Source: Microcaldota archaeon
GTDB taxonomy: Archaea; Micrarchaeota; Micrarchaeia; Micrarchaeales; CABMGC01
Assembly: GCA_021803405.1 (NCBI GenBank)
Contig: JAJZLO010000010.1
Coordinates: 1 to 16,012 of the forward strand
Length of the DNA stretch: 16,012 bases
Direction of reading: 5' to 3'
Shown: piece by piece, positions 1-7,222 of the stretch
Layout: every line of letters begins with the position of its first letter
Numbering within the stretch: the first letter of the stretch is position 1
Program-made: the position numbers and the translations under genes
Notes under the pieces: model-generated
The model's database searches: none
Told to the model about the DNA's origin: nothing
What the model saw: only the letters and a program-made list of their open reading frames with translations

Positions 1-2023
1 CCGCAACTCCTACAGAAGATTGTAATCCAGATATGCTTGCGGTTATTGAGTTGGTTGCTGTATTTATAATATAGGCACCATTACCTACGGCATATGCATA
101 TTGTCCGTTAGGAAGAAATGTTACTCCGTAATCACCATGACCACCTACGCTTCCTGAAATTGTATTTTCCGTTTTAGCTTGAGATATGCTTGCAAGAGTT
201 ATATTCGCTTCGTTGCAACATTCACTGGTAACATACAAAGAATCAGGATTTGATGGCGATACTGAAACAGCAACATCTCTACCAAATCCAGAAATGGTAT
301 TTATTAATGAATAACCCTGTAGGTTATATACATTAACCTGTCCATTGTAAAAGTTTGTAGCGTAAAGATACTGTCCATTTCCAGATACCGCTAATCCAGC
401 AGGCCAACTAGCTCCGGTTATTGTATTGGTTATTTTATTTGTTGCAAGATTAACTATTGAAATAGTATTATTTCCATCGTTGCCCACATATGCCGTTTTA
501 CCATTTGGAGAGATGGCTATGCCCCATGGAGTTTTGAAGCCTGATATCGAGCCATCTGTACTGTTAGTAGCTGGATTTATTATTGATACCGTATCTCCAT
601 TTTGATTAGTCATGTACAAGTATGGACTATCGGGAGAGGTCGCTATTGAGAATGGCCCATTAATTTCTGCTATGGTTATAGTATTTGAAAGTATAGTATT
701 TGTTGCCATATCAAGTATATTTATTAAGTTTAAATTTGCATTTGGAAGATACATGTAATTGGTATTTGGAAGATAACCAATGCCCCCACTACCGCCGCCA
801 TTTGGAAAGGTTATGTAATTAGTTATAGTATTTGAGATTACATTTGCAACCCATACCTTTCCAGCATTTTGGTCAGGTACATAAATATTTCCATTGCTTT
901 CGTTAAGAGCCAAACCCGTAGGTGCATTGAAGTTGGTGCCTATTATATTTCCAACTATACTATTTGATATAGTACTTGCTATTGTTATGTTAGGTTTTCT
1001 TGTTAATATGTATAAGTAATTGCCATTGTTAGATATAGCCATACCTTCTTCACAGTTTAATGAACCATAAATAGTATTTACTACAAGTCCGCTAGCTAAA
1101 TTTATAATATCTATATTTGGATTGTTACAACTAGTGGAGTATAGATACTGACCACTGGGTGAAAGAACCATTGAACCGGTCCACTGTATACCTTTAATTG
1201 TATTTGCAACGTTTTCAGAACTAATGTTTATCTCATATATGCTATTACCAGAGCCGTTTGGACCATAGTTAGCCGCGTATAGTATATTTCCAGATGGGCT
1301 TAATGCTATTCCTGCAAGATTCGTTATACCGTAATTTGACATCTGGAAAGTTTTTATTATTGAGTTTGTCACCGTATTGAACTCAAGCACCTGATTATCT
1401 CCATCATTTAACACAAATGCGTCTGTACCATTAGAGGAGAAAATTATGTCTCTTGGTTGATTTAGGCCAGCTCCTGTTATAGTGTGTTTTATAGATCCGG
1501 TAGCTAAGTCATAAACAGATACAGTATTGTTTGAGTTTGCAGTATAAAGCAACTCTTCTGGAGATGGAGCTGCTTCTGATATACTTACACTGACCTTGCC
1601 TATTAAAGAGGTAAGATTACTTTGATATGAATTGCTGTACTGCACCCAAAGGTAACCGGAAAAGCCTGACCCTATAGAATTAGATGACAAGGGACATTGA
1701 AACTGCAAGCTTACAACCTCACCAGAGCTTAATTGCTGTGAAACAACAGGAGTTATAGAAGGATTTGTACCATTAAGAGAGCAACCAGTACCGGTTATTG
1801 TTATGCTTTGACCAATGCTGCCTACATTTGTTATTAGCACACCAGAGGTATATAAAATAGGATTTGAGCAAAGATAACCAGATTCAGATATGCAACCTTG
1901 CGATATAGAAACGCCTTTCCCATTAAAGAGTCCAAGTTCGAAAAGGCTAACTAGGGTTATTGCTATTATGAGTATTGACCAACCATATGTCATTAGATAT
2001 TCCATCGCGGATTGCGCTTTCAT
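1..2023 (-). CDS. Class III signal / YVTN beta-propeller surface protein, 3' end beyond window
   Basis: Read on the minus strand, the frame opens with ATG at 2023 and stays open to base 1 (over 670 codons), so the C-terminus lies outside the window. Residues 1-35 form a class III (type IV pilin-like) leader, MKAQSAMEYLMTYGWSILII, followed by a hydrophobic helix; Q4-S5 and E8 match the archaeal prepilin pattern. A Cys- and Ser-rich domain covers about residues 36-150. From about residue 155 at least twelve YVTN-type repeats follow, of the form G-I-A-x-S-P-x-G-x-x-x-Y-x-x-N...NTIS-x-x-N-x-A-T-N...TI-x-G, about 40-45 residues each. This predicts one or two beta-propellers on the cell exterior, with many N-x-S/T sequons. 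The start is chosen because it keeps the QSAMEYL leader near the N-terminus. Ligand and partner are unknown; S-layer, adhesion or pilus-associated roles are possible. Confidence in the family is high, in the function low. Confidence 0.9.
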   Translation of the reverse strand, partial: MKAQSAMEYLMTYGWSILIIAITLVSLFELGLFNGKGVSISQGCISESGYLCSNPILYTSGVLITNVGSIGQSITITGTGCSLNGTNPSITPVVSQQLSSGEVVSLQFQCPLSSNSIGSGFSGYLWVQYSNSYQSNLTSLIGKVSVSISEAAPSPEELLYTANSNNTVSVYDLATGSIKHTITGAGLNQPRDIIFSSNGTDAFVLNDGDNQVLEFNTVTNSIIKTFQMSNYGITNLAGIALSPSGNILYAANYGPNGSGNSIYEINISSENVANTIKGIQWTGSMVLSPSGQYLYSTSCNNPNIDIINLASGLVVNTIYGSLNCEEGMAISNNGNYLYILTRKPNITIASTISNSIVGNIIGTNFNAPTGLALNESNGNIYVPDQNAGKVWVANVISNTITNYITFPNGGGSGGIGYLPNTNYMYLPNANLNLINILDMATNTILSNTITIAEINGPFSIATSPDSPYLYMTNQNGDTVSIINPATNSTDGSISGFKTPWGIAISPNGKTAYVGNDGNNTISIVNLATNKITNTITGASWPAGLAVSGNGQYLYATNFYNGQVNVYNLQGYSLINTISGFGRDVAVSVSPSNPDSLYVTSECCNEANITLASISQAKTENTISGSVGGHGDYGVTFLPNGQYAYAVGNGAYIINTATNSITASISGLQSSVGVA

Positions 2024-2060
2024 AAAAACCAATTTATATTTATCCCAAAAGTTAAAATCC
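2024..2060 (-). promoter_or_regulatory. Likely promoter of the YVTN protein gene
   Basis: Reading toward the start codon at 2023 on the minus strand, two AT-rich elements are present: TTTTAACTTTTGGG (about 2045-2058) and ATAAATATAAATT (2032-2044). The upstream one is centred about 28 bases before the ATG, which is the archaeal TATA spacing for a leaderless transcript. The downstream one is too close unless transcription starts inside the gene. No Shine-Dalgarno sequence is visible. Confidence 0.45.
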
Positions 2061-2141
2061 TTTTCATTCCATATTAAAGTATATAAAAGATAAGTTATGG
2101 AAAATTTTCCTTACCAGAAAGATAAACTCGTTTAGAAGTAT

Positions 2142-2294
2142 ATGAAACACAAATATACAAATCTTTACACTACGGTCAAAAGACATAAAGGAATATTTAT
2201 GGCCAAAGAAAAACATTACTACAACCGGCTTATGAACCCAAACACTAATATCCCTATGCAAGGAAAAAACGTACTGTCAAAATACTACATCTGA
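2142..2294 (+). CDS. Doubtful small basic protein, or remnant with in-frame stop upstream
   Basis: A 50-codon plus-strand frame runs from ATG 2142 to TGA 2292. It encodes a Lys-, Tyr- and Asn-rich peptide beginning MKHKYTNLYTTVKRHKGIF. The same frame extends upstream to ATG 2097 (MENFPYQKDKLV) if a single TAG at 2133-2135 is ignored, so this may be the tail of a decayed 64-residue gene. A TATA-like AGTATATAAAAG lies at 2079-2090. There is no Shine-Dalgarno sequence and I recognise no family. It could equally be chance in AT-rich DNA. Confidence 0.22.
   Translation: MKHKYTNLYTTVKRHKGIFMAKEKHYYNRLMNPNTNIPMQGKNVLSKYYI
2255..2275 (-). terminator. T-run past the LamG gene
   Basis: On the minus strand the sequence ACGTTTTTTCC lies about 50 bases after the LamG stop codon. 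Archaeal transcription commonly ends at T-rich tracts without a hairpin, and this is the longest T run in the spacer. Confidence 0.35.
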
Positions 2295-2318
2295 TGAAAT
2301 AAGTTACAATATAGCGCT

Positions 2319-3233
2319 TTATGGTGCATTGTACCATGAGGTCCAGGAGTTAGTGTATGAAACTGCAGTAGACACACCGTCATATTCGTTTCCAGAATAA
2401 TCATTTGCGTTTCCATTGAGAGGCCACCATCCAACAAGGTTCTGTGGATCAATAGGTGCGCCACCAATGCCCTCAAGATAAAGTGCCTTAATAGCATTAG
2501 AATCAAGAGACGCGTTATAGAGCTGGAAGTTTGCCAGATCTACATTGGAATAACCATTCTCTCCTGCTCCCAGTATGAGCTTCCCACTCCCCTGAGTTGC
2601 AGGTCCTGTGGGCACACTGAAAGACGCAGGATACGTGCTTCCATCTATATATACAAACGCATCACCAGCCCTATAATTGTATGTGAAGCATGTAAAATGC
2701 CAGCTGTAGGTGTTCGGAACTTGTGTGTAGTAGTTTGCTATGTTGGCGCCCGCTGAGTTCCATACAATGTACATTTCTGATCCCCCTTGCCCTATTGTGT
2801 ATTCCCAATTATTTCCATTGCTCGGAGCTGAAGCACCCTTTATGACAAAACCTTGCCAATTCGAGGTAGACAGTGCCATGTACCACACACACATAGTCAT
2901 ATTGCCACTGGTGCCTGCCTCGGGACTCATCGCCACGCTGTTTCCCAAGCTTATGTAACTGTTCTGTCCATTGAACTGAGCAACATAGTCCGGTAACTCG
3001 CCGCTGCATACACCTTCAAGATTAATGTCAGTGGTAGTGCCAGGACCGTAAGGCCTGAAGACCTTGCAGTTACCAGGTTGAGCCTTTGGCGCAAAATTCG
3101 CGGAGTTGAACACCCCTAAACTAAACAATGCCACCAGGGTTATTGCTATTATGAGTATTGACCAACCATAGGTCCCAAGATACTCCATAGCACTTTGAAG
3201 TTTTAAGCCTGAACTATCTTTTTTGGAGAGCAT
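2319..3233 (-). CDS. Class III signal / LamG-like (concanavalin fold) surface protein
   Basis: A 304-residue exported protein. Residues 13-43 are a class III pilin-like leader and helix (QSAMEYLGTYGWSILIIA, then ITLVALFSLGVFN), nearly the same as in the neighbouring YVTN protein. Residues about 83-252 read as a LamG/concanavalin-type jelly-roll: an opening AQFNGQNSYISLGNS strand, a central SWHFTCFTYN strand, FVYIDGS, and a closing LANFQLYNASLDSNAIKALY. Residues 266-288 (LVGWWPLNGNANDYSGNEYD) look like the opening of another LamG unit that is not continued, so the protein ends in a short tail module. Such domains usually bind glycans or other surface ligands; the ligand is unknown. Base composition is visibly richer in G+C than the flanking genes. 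The start at 3233 leaves 12 residues before QSAMEYL; no alternative ATG lies closer to that motif. Confidence 0.88.
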   Translation of the reverse strand: MLSKKDSSGLKLQSAMEYLGTYGWSILIIAITLVALFSLGVFNSANFAPKAQPGNCKVFRPYGPGTTTDINLEGVCSGELPDYVAQFNGQNSYISLGNSVAMSPEAGTSGNMTMCVWYMALSTSNWQGFVIKGASAPSNGNNWEYTIGQGGSEMYIVWNSAGANIANYYTQVPNTYSWHFTCFTYNYRAGDAFVYIDGSTYPASFSVPTGPATQGSGKLILGAGENGYSNVDLANFQLYNASLDSNAIKALYLEGIGGAPIDPQNLVGWWPLNGNANDYSGNEYDGVSTAVSYTNSWTSWYNAP

Positions 3234-3270
3234 ATAGAGAGTAATGATTTATATTTATTTATATTTTTCG
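3234..3270 (-). promoter_or_regulatory. Tandem TATA-like boxes of the LamG gene
   Basis: Two adjacent copies of a 10-base element, TTTATATTTA (3248-3257) and TTTATATTTT (3258-3267), read AAATATAAA on the minus strand. The distal copy is centred about 29 bases before the ATG, which suits a leaderless archaeal transcript; the proximal copy is about 19 bases away. No Shine-Dalgarno sequence is present. Confidence 0.55.
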
Positions 3271-3354
3271 AAACCTCAAAAACTTTGCTTCAAGATCCGA
3301 TTTATCAAAAAGCTATTATAACTTAATATTGTAAATATTTCAACTAGTGATTAT

Positions 3355-3714
3355 ATGGCAACACAAAATACAAGTGATACCGAAAATGTAGAAAAGTTAT
3401 TGAAGGATTATCAGATAATGCAAGAGCAATTAAGAGGCATAGCGATGCAAATAGAGCAGATGCAATCACAGAAAATAGAGATGGAAAGGGCTAAAACAGA
3501 ACTTGAAAAATCAACAGGAAAGGTATATATCAGCGTAGGAAATGTTATTGTAGAAAGTTCAAAGGATAAGGCAGTGACCGAGGTCACCGATAGACATTCC
3601 TTAACTACAGCAAGATTGCAATCATTAAACAAACAATTCAACGATATGAAAGCAAGAGAAAAACAGCTTAATGAAAAGTTAACCCAAATATATAAAAGCG
3701 GGCAGGGACAGTAG
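3355..3714 (+). CDS. pfdB: Prefoldin subunit beta
   Basis: A 119-residue protein of the usual length for archaeal prefoldin beta. Prefoldin is a jellyfish-shaped alpha2-beta4 cytosolic chaperone that holds unfolded chains and passes them to the group II chaperonin. Two long coiled-coil helices (residues about 8-52 and 79-115, rich in Q, E, K with leucine/methionine heptads) flank the beta-hairpin segment GKVYISVGNVIVES (about 55-68), which matches the family's VYK-x-VG-x-x-L/I-V hairpin. ATG 3355 follows AGTGATT, a partial Shine-Dalgarno match. Its TAG stop overlaps the GTG start of the DHH phosphoesterase by one base, so the two are very probably co-transcribed and translationally coupled. 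Confidence 0.92.
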   Translation: MATQNTSDTENVEKLLKDYQIMQEQLRGIAMQIEQMQSQKIEMERAKTELEKSTGKVYISVGNVIVESSKDKAVTEVTDRHSLTTARLQSLNKQFNDMKAREKQLNEKLTQIYKSGQGQ

Positions 3715-4715
3715 TGAAAAGATTATCTGATATAAATGAGATACTTGCTTTTATAAAAGATAGAACTAAAAAAAGAACATGGATAACATTTCACAGCATA
3801 GGAGATAGAGACTGTGTAGGGGCGTCGCTTGCTATCAAAAGTATATTTGAAAATGCGCAGATAAGTACACCTGATTTTATAACAAACAACTCCAAAAGCA
3901 TGCTCAGAAGAATAAATCTTCTAAAAGAGATTAAAACATCAATCCCAAAAGATACTGAACTGATAATAGTTCTTGATGCCAACAGGTTTGAACTTTTAGG
4001 TTCTTTTGAAAATTCAATAAAGAACAGCAAAAACTGCGAGGTTCTATTCATAGACCACCATGAATTCCCATCTATACCTGAATATAAAAATAATAATTAT
4101 GTATTTAATGATGAAAGGTATAACTCAGCTTCAAGCATAGTATATGAAATAGTAAAACGATTTGGGATTGAGCTTGAAAAAGAAACTGCGATTGCACTAT
4201 TAAATGGCATTATTGCAGATAGTGCTAATTTTCAGAATGCAGATTCAACCACATTTATGCAAATTTCAGAGCTGTTGAAACTCTGTAAGATGAATTACCA
4301 AAAGGTAATAGGCATTCATCAAAATGTTCCAAGCGCTACAAGAAAAAATGTGATGGAAGATTTATTTAATGCCAAAATTGACCAAGCTGGAGAGTTTATT
4401 ATAATAGAAGGACTTGCATTATACCATGCGAATCTCGCTGCGGAAGCTGCACTTAATGTAGGTGCAGATGCGGCAATTTTCTGGTCTATAAAAAATAATG
4501 AAGCCTCTTTGTCAGCAAGACTTAGATCACCATTAGATAAAGAACAAAATTTACATTTAGGTAAAATTATGGATAGTGTTGGCGCCATATTAGATGGCAC
4601 AGGAGGAGGACATCCTTGCGCGGCAGGAGCTTATGGTAAGAAAAAATCAGCAATTAACAATGCTAAAGAGTACGTAATAAAAAAGATACGTGAAGCTTTA
4701 ATGCAAGAGTATTAA
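3714..4715 (+). CDS. DHH/DHHA1 family phosphoesterase (RecJ/NrnA-like)
   Basis: A 333-residue soluble metal-dependent phosphoesterase. The DHH domain carries all the expected ligands: H27-x3-D31-x-D33 in TFHSIGDRDC, D88 in VLDAN, D114-H115-H116 in FIDHHE, and D169 in GIIADSANF. The DHHA1 domain ends with the substrate-binding GTGGGHPCAAGA (GGGH about 297-300). Length and layout fit the stand-alone NrnA/archaeal RecJ-like group, which act on short oligonucleotides, pAp or cyclic dinucleotide products through two divalent metals; which substrate applies here cannot be told. Translation starts at GTG 3714, overlapping the prefoldin stop by one base, with GGGCAGGG upstream. A T-rich tract follows the stop. 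Confidence 0.9.
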   Translation: MKRLSDINEILAFIKDRTKKRTWITFHSIGDRDCVGASLAIKSIFENAQISTPDFITNNSKSMLRRINLLKEIKTSIPKDTELIIVLDANRFELLGSFENSIKNSKNCEVLFIDHHEFPSIPEYKNNNYVFNDERYNSASSIVYEIVKRFGIELEKETAIALLNGIIADSANFQNADSTTFMQISELLKLCKMNYQKVIGIHQNVPSATRKNVMEDLFNAKIDQAGEFIIIEGLALYHANLAAEAALNVGADAAIFWSIKNNEASLSARLRSPLDKEQNLHLGKIMDSVGAILDGTGGGHPCAAGAYGKKKSAINNAKEYVIKKIREALMQEY

Positions 4716-4717
4716 AC

Positions 4718-4736
4718 AAGTATTTTTATTTGTTAT
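4718..4736 (+). terminator. T-rich tract after the DHH gene
   Basis: The tract GTATTTTTATTTGTTATC lies just past the DHH stop codon and could end the prefoldin-DHH transcript. It also sits about 28 bases before tRNA-Lys, so it may instead serve as the AT-rich promoter core of the tRNA. The two roles cannot be separated by eye. Confidence 0.35.
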
Positions 4737-4756
4737 CTAACATATATTTAGGCACA

Positions 4757-4831
4757 GGGTCCGTAACTCAGCATGGCTAGAGTGGAAGGCTTTTAACCTT
4801 TAAGTCGTGGGTTCAAATCCCACCGGGCCCG
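4757..4831 (+). tRNA. tRNA-Lys (anticodon UUU)
   Basis: The cloverleaf closes without introns. The acceptor stem is GGGTCCG (4757-4763) with CGGGCCC (4824-4830), including one G-U pair. The D stem is ACTC/GAGT. The anticodon stem is GAAGG/CCTTT with loop CTTTTAA, so anticodon TTT is at 4792-4794 and decodes AAA/AAG lysine. The T arm is GTGGG-TTCAAAT-CCCAC. Discriminator G73 is at 4831 and CCA is not encoded. The AT-rich CATATATTTA lies immediately upstream. The cognate synthetase gene lies about 2.4 kb downstream. Confidence 0.95.
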
Positions 4832-4873
4832 TTTTATACAAATATTAATAAGTTTTTGCTGTGGATTGATAAT
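4832..4873 (+). promoter_or_regulatory. Promoter of the four-domain surface protein
   Basis: A TATA-like TTTTATACAAATATTAATA (4832-4850) lies about 30-34 bases before ATG 4874, immediately after the tRNA-Lys gene. The short GGATTGAT upstream of the ATG is a weak Shine-Dalgarno match. The T run beginning at 4832 may also end the tRNA transcript. Confidence 0.45.
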
Positions 4874-7165
4874 ATGAATTTTAATAAAATTATTTTGCTT
4901 ACTGTTATAATCATTGTTGGCATACTTTTAGAGACCACCATCATATTGTCTCACAATAACCAATCTGTAAACATCAAAAATAATTCTGCAAGCACAAATA
5001 TCTCTTCTTTTAATAATAAAGGTAGCAATGGAGCTCAGCCTAAAACAAATAGCACAGAACTCACAACAACACCAATTAACAGTAATAAAACAACAATCAT
5101 AGCTACAACAACGGTAAACAAGCAAAGCTCAAATAATACAAAGGCCACTACCACAGTTTCTTCTAGTAGTAATACACAAACAACTACATTAAATAATTCT
5201 AAAGGTACACCCAAACCCCAAATTAGAAGTGCGTTGTCAATACCAAATATAACAGAACTGAATAGTATTTTTGGAGGTTCATGGTCATTTTTAAATCAAA
5301 GCAATGTTACAAGCAATTTACCATATGGGGCAAAAAGTTTGAGCATAATGAACTTCACAAACACCACAGGATATAGAATAAATATAGTAATAATGGCATT
5401 TAACAACACCTCTAACGCAAGCGTTGCTTATAATATTGAGTCTTCATCAATAAATTCAGCAACAAACTTATCAGTAGCTCATGGGGCTTTGAACTTCGGA
5501 TATGCATATACAACGATAGGAGGAAAGGTATACAGCGCGAATGGCAAGAAAACAGTAATAGCTTCTAGTCCATTTAGTAAGTATATAGTAAGCATGGATA
5601 TTTACTCAGAAACAAACACTACACTTTCTTTTGAGAACTTCACTGAAAAGTTAATAAGTACTTTAAATAATATAGAGATTCCTAAAAATCTATCGTATGT
5701 ACTTAAACTAACTCCAATAACTAGCAATAATTTAAAGAATGTTTTAGGCAGCAACTGGACTTTGATAAAGGAGAGTAATATCACAATAAACAACTCTGGA
5801 GGAACGCATCTGCTTTTAGAGAACTTTTCTAGCCCAAGTGGGTATAATGTTTCTTTTTATATAGGAGAGCTAAATAGCATAATCAATGCAAGTGAAAGAT
5901 ACAATTATGGATTAAGTTCTTTCAATGGAGCTACAAATATAAGTGTCCTAAATGGAGCACTGCTTAATGACTATGCAGTGAGTATAGTAGGAGGAGACAT
6001 CTACAATAACGCAGGAGATAAGATAGTGAGTATATCAGGACCATTTGGAAAACAGGTTTTAGGTATTGGCATTTATAAATACAACGGAGTAATTAATGAG
6101 AGCTTGGTCGCTCCTGGATTGATAGACCTTATAGAAATCTCTGAAGGGATTAATACATTATTAATACCTAATTCAACAACAAAACTTGCAACTGCAAGTA
6201 ATACAGCAACAGGAAATAGTATAAACTATAACTCGCCTCTGTTCATAAACTCAACTCAATTAAATGCCACTATTGGAGGTTCATGGTCATTTGAAAAGAT
6301 ACAGAATATAACAAACAATATACCACTAGGGGCAAAAAGTTTCATATTGGAAAACTTTACAAACACCAAAGGACAAACGGCCAACATAGGCATAGGAGTA
6401 TTTTATAATAACTCAGGTGCAAGCAACTCTTACACGCAAGGATTGGATTCGTTAAGCTCTGCCAATGATATCAATTTAAGCATAAATTCATTTATAGGAG
6501 GGGCTGCTTATTTCAACATTTCAGGAGAGGTGTATGGAGGTGTTCAGCCTAAAAATATAATAGAGGGAATAAGCCTTGATGGAAATTATTTGATAGAGGT
6601 AGGTATTTCTGGAAATGCCAGTACATCTTCATCATTTATTTTAGACGCCCAATCAATTAAAACATTAACAGCCCAGTTGCGCAACGAGTTGGTTTCACAA
6701 ATAGCACCAACAACTCCAAAATATATAACTACGCAAGAACTGACTTCCGCTCTTGGAGGAACTTGGAACAAAATTAATGAAACCAATGTCACCGCCCCAT
6801 CTCCTGGAATAAAGTACGGAGTTATAGAAAACTTTACTGGCAGCTCAGGGTATAATATAAGTATGATTATACTTTCTATGAATAGCAGCTCCACTGTAAG
6901 CAACGGCTATAATAACGAAATAACCAGCTACATTAAAAATGGAATGTCAAGCAATATAACAAACGGTGCTCTTGAAAATGACTATGCATTTTCTGTAATA
7001 GGGGGAAATGTAATGTCAAATCAAAAAGGCCAGCATGTTATTGTAGCAGAAAGCCCATATGGAAGTTATGCCTTAGGTGTTAGCATCTATTCAAACGTAC
7101 AACTTTCAGAGACCCAGTTTTCAAAAGGACTTGCAGCATTATTGCAGGATATGGAGCCTAACTAA
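4874..7165 (+). CDS. Exported or membrane-anchored protein with four tandem copies of an unrecognised domain
   Basis: A 763-residue protein. I start it at ATG 4874 rather than the in-frame TTG at 4856, because the ATG places a clean N-terminal hydrophobic helix (KIILLTVIIIVGILL, residues about 5-19) right after a short polar start. Residues about 28-115 form a Thr/Ser/Asn-rich, low-complexity stalk typical of heavily glycosylated linkers. Four repeats of about 145 residues follow, beginning near bases 5249, 5717, 6243 and 6723. Each has L-x-x-x-(I/L)GG-(S/T)W, then a NFT-x-x-x-GY-x-(I/V) strand, then a helix around S-x-x-Y-x-x-x-(I/L), then a Y-A/V-x-x-x-x-G-G/E-x-(V/I)-Y segment, a strand ending in a GIYS-like motif, and a closing amphipathic helix. 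N-x-S/T sequons are dense. I do not recognise the domain. The strand/helix order faintly resembles DUF6599/PsbP-like folds, but this is a guess. Function unknown; location outside the cell is likely. Confidence 0.85.
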   Translation: MNFNKIILLTVIIIVGILLETTIILSHNNQSVNIKNNSASTNISSFNNKGSNGAQPKTNSTELTTTPINSNKTTIIATTTVNKQSSNNTKATTTVSSSSNTQTTTLNNSKGTPKPQIRSALSIPNITELNSIFGGSWSFLNQSNVTSNLPYGAKSLSIMNFTNTTGYRINIVIMAFNNTSNASVAYNIESSSINSATNLSVAHGALNFGYAYTTIGGKVYSANGKKTVIASSPFSKYIVSMDIYSETNTTLSFENFTEKLISTLNNIEIPKNLSYVLKLTPITSNNLKNVLGSNWTLIKESNITINNSGGTHLLLENFSSPSGYNVSFYIGELNSIINASERYNYGLSSFNGATNISVLNGALLNDYAVSIVGGDIYNNAGDKIVSISGPFGKQVLGIGIYKYNGVINESLVAPGLIDLIEISEGINTLLIPNSTTKLATASNTATGNSINYNSPLFINSTQLNATIGGSWSFEKIQNITNNIPLGAKSFILENFTNTKGQTANIGIGVFYNNSGASNSYTQGLDSLSSANDINLSINSFIGGAAYFNISGEVYGGVQPKNIIEGISLDGNYLIEVGISGNASTSSSFILDAQSIKTLTAQLRNELVSQIAPTTPKYITTQELTSALGGTWNKINETNVTAPSPGIKYGVIENFTGSSGYNISMIILSMNSSSTVSNGYNNEITSYIKNGMSSNITNGALENDYAFSVIGGNVMSNQKGQHVIVAESPYGSYALGVSIYSNVQLSETQFSKGLAALLQDMEPN
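5243..7150 (+). repeat. Four-fold tandem domain repeat in coding sequence
   Basis: Four copies of a ~145-residue unit are spaced about 159, 175 and 160 codons apart. Copies 1 and 3 share a perfect 20-base match, TTGGAGGTTCATGGTCATTT (5271-5290 and 6273-6292), and a second match GGGGCAAAAAGTTT. Copies 2 and 4 share NGAL-x-NDYA-x-S-x-x-GG. The alternating likeness suggests duplication of a two-domain unit. Confidence 0.75.
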
Positions 7166-7185
7166 AGTTTTAAGTGTGTAGAAAA

Positions 7186-7202
7186 GATTTAATAAATTTG
7201 AA
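7186..7202 (+). promoter_or_regulatory. TATA-like box of lysS
   Basis: TTTAATAAATTT (7188-7199) is centred about 29 bases before the lysS ATG, the spacing expected for a leaderless archaeal transcript. There is no Shine-Dalgarno sequence in front of the ATG. A second AT tract (TTATATATC, 7207-7215) is too close to be the TATA box. Confidence 0.5.
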
Positions 7203-7222
7203 CTTCTTATATATCTGATTTT

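Larger units (their letters stand above)
2024..2318. other. Spacer between two surface-protein genes
   Basis: This 295-base stretch separates the start of the YVTN gene from the end of the LamG gene, both on the minus strand. It holds the YVTN promoter, a six-T run on the minus strand at 2264-2269 about 50 bases past the LamG stop that may end its transcript, and a doubtful plus-strand ORF described separately. Minus-strand frames here give only hydrophobic, unconvincing peptides. Confidence 0.6.

Noticed and set aside
1..1560. Recurring short strings such as ATAGTATTTG resembling an array of repeats
   Set aside because: They fall in frame within the YVTN units and encode NT-I/NTI-x-G strands; spacing is irregular and there are no constant-length spacers, so this is not a CRISPR array.
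2064..2261. A 65-codon minus-strand frame in the spacer
   Set aside because: The hydrophobic peptide has no motif, overlaps the likely LamG terminator and the YVTN promoter, and lacks a ribosome-binding site.
4856..4873. TTG at 4856 as the start of the four-domain protein
   Set aside because: ATG 4874 in the same frame puts the hydrophobic helix right after the N-terminus, and the six extra residues lie inside the likely leader region.
4757..7165. The surface gene next to tRNA-Lys as an integrated mobile element
   Set aside because: No integrase, no repeat of the tRNA 3' end downstream, and no transposase were seen anywhere in the window.
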